A stretch of 7,328 bases of DNA. Source: an uncultured Oscillospiraceae bacterium. GTDB taxonomy: Bacteria; Bacillota; Clostridia; Oscillospirales; Ruminococcaceae. Positions 7,326 to 7,328 of the stretch are shown here, piece after piece. The DNA is taken from contig CAJUMS010000117.1 of the NCBI GenBank assembly GCA_910587465.1, forward strand, positions 1-7,328. The letters are read 5' to 3'. Numbering within the stretch: position 1 is the first letter of the stretch; every line of letters begins with the position of its first letter. A program made the position numbers and the translations under genes. The notes beneath the pieces were generated by a model. That model had not been told where the DNA came from. It saw nothing but the letters and a program-made list of their open reading frames with translations, and did not search any database.

Positions 7326-7328
7326 GCA

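Noticed and set aside
1..7328. CRISPR array, tRNA, rRNA, insertion sequence or attachment site
   Set aside because: No regularly spaced repeats, RNA-gene hallmarks, transposase sequence or terminal inverted repeats were found on either strand by reading.

Overview
The window holds a complete four-gene Wadjet (JetABCD) anti-plasmid defence operon on the + strand. It is flanked on the left by the tail of an unidentified, probably membrane-associated gene and on the right by a fragment of a type I restriction-modification specificity gene (hsdS). Strong AGGAGG-type ribosome binding sites, an AT-rich intergenic leader, SigA-type promoters and a TTG start suggest a low-to-moderate GC Firmicute. 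The HsdS linker wording (HYEKF..GTVKCIEDE) and the JetA type point to Clostridia such as gut Oscillospiraceae or Lachnospiraceae. This placement is an inference; no taxonomic marker is present.

Layout: 1-51 is the end of an upstream reading frame. 52-229 is an AT-rich leader with a possible weak terminator and a very good promoter (TTGAAA, 17-nt spacer, TGC-TATAAT). Then follow jetA (230-1621), jetB (1618-2244), jetC (2213-5566) and jetD (5563-6783). Every junction overlaps: ATGA between jetA and jetB, 32 nt between jetB and jetC, and TTGA between jetC and jetD. The four genes are therefore one translationally coupled transcript. The annotation sets jetC at 2213 rather than the longer 2156 frame because a well-spaced AGGAG precedes 2213 and the protein there starts directly with the ATPase head.

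How they work together (family knowledge): JetA (kleisin), JetB (KITE) and JetC (SMC-like ATPase) form a MukBEF-like DNA loop-extruding motor. JetD, with a Toprim domain, is the nuclease that cuts small circular DNA such as plasmids. Walker A, signature and Walker B motifs of JetC and the acidic Toprim residues of JetD are all intact, so the system looks functional. JetA resembles the DUF5716-type kleisin, so type II Wadjet is the best subtype guess. Wadjet is already described, so the system itself is not new.

Right end: only two tandem stop codons and a few bases separate jetD from a single HsdS target-recognition domain (6799-7290). This piece lacks a credible start and the conserved helical spacer, so it is a remnant or a silent cassette. 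Immediately after it, 7297-7325 is a perfect consensus promoter (TTGACA-17-TATAAT) pointing out of the window. The whole stretch reads as part of a defence island.
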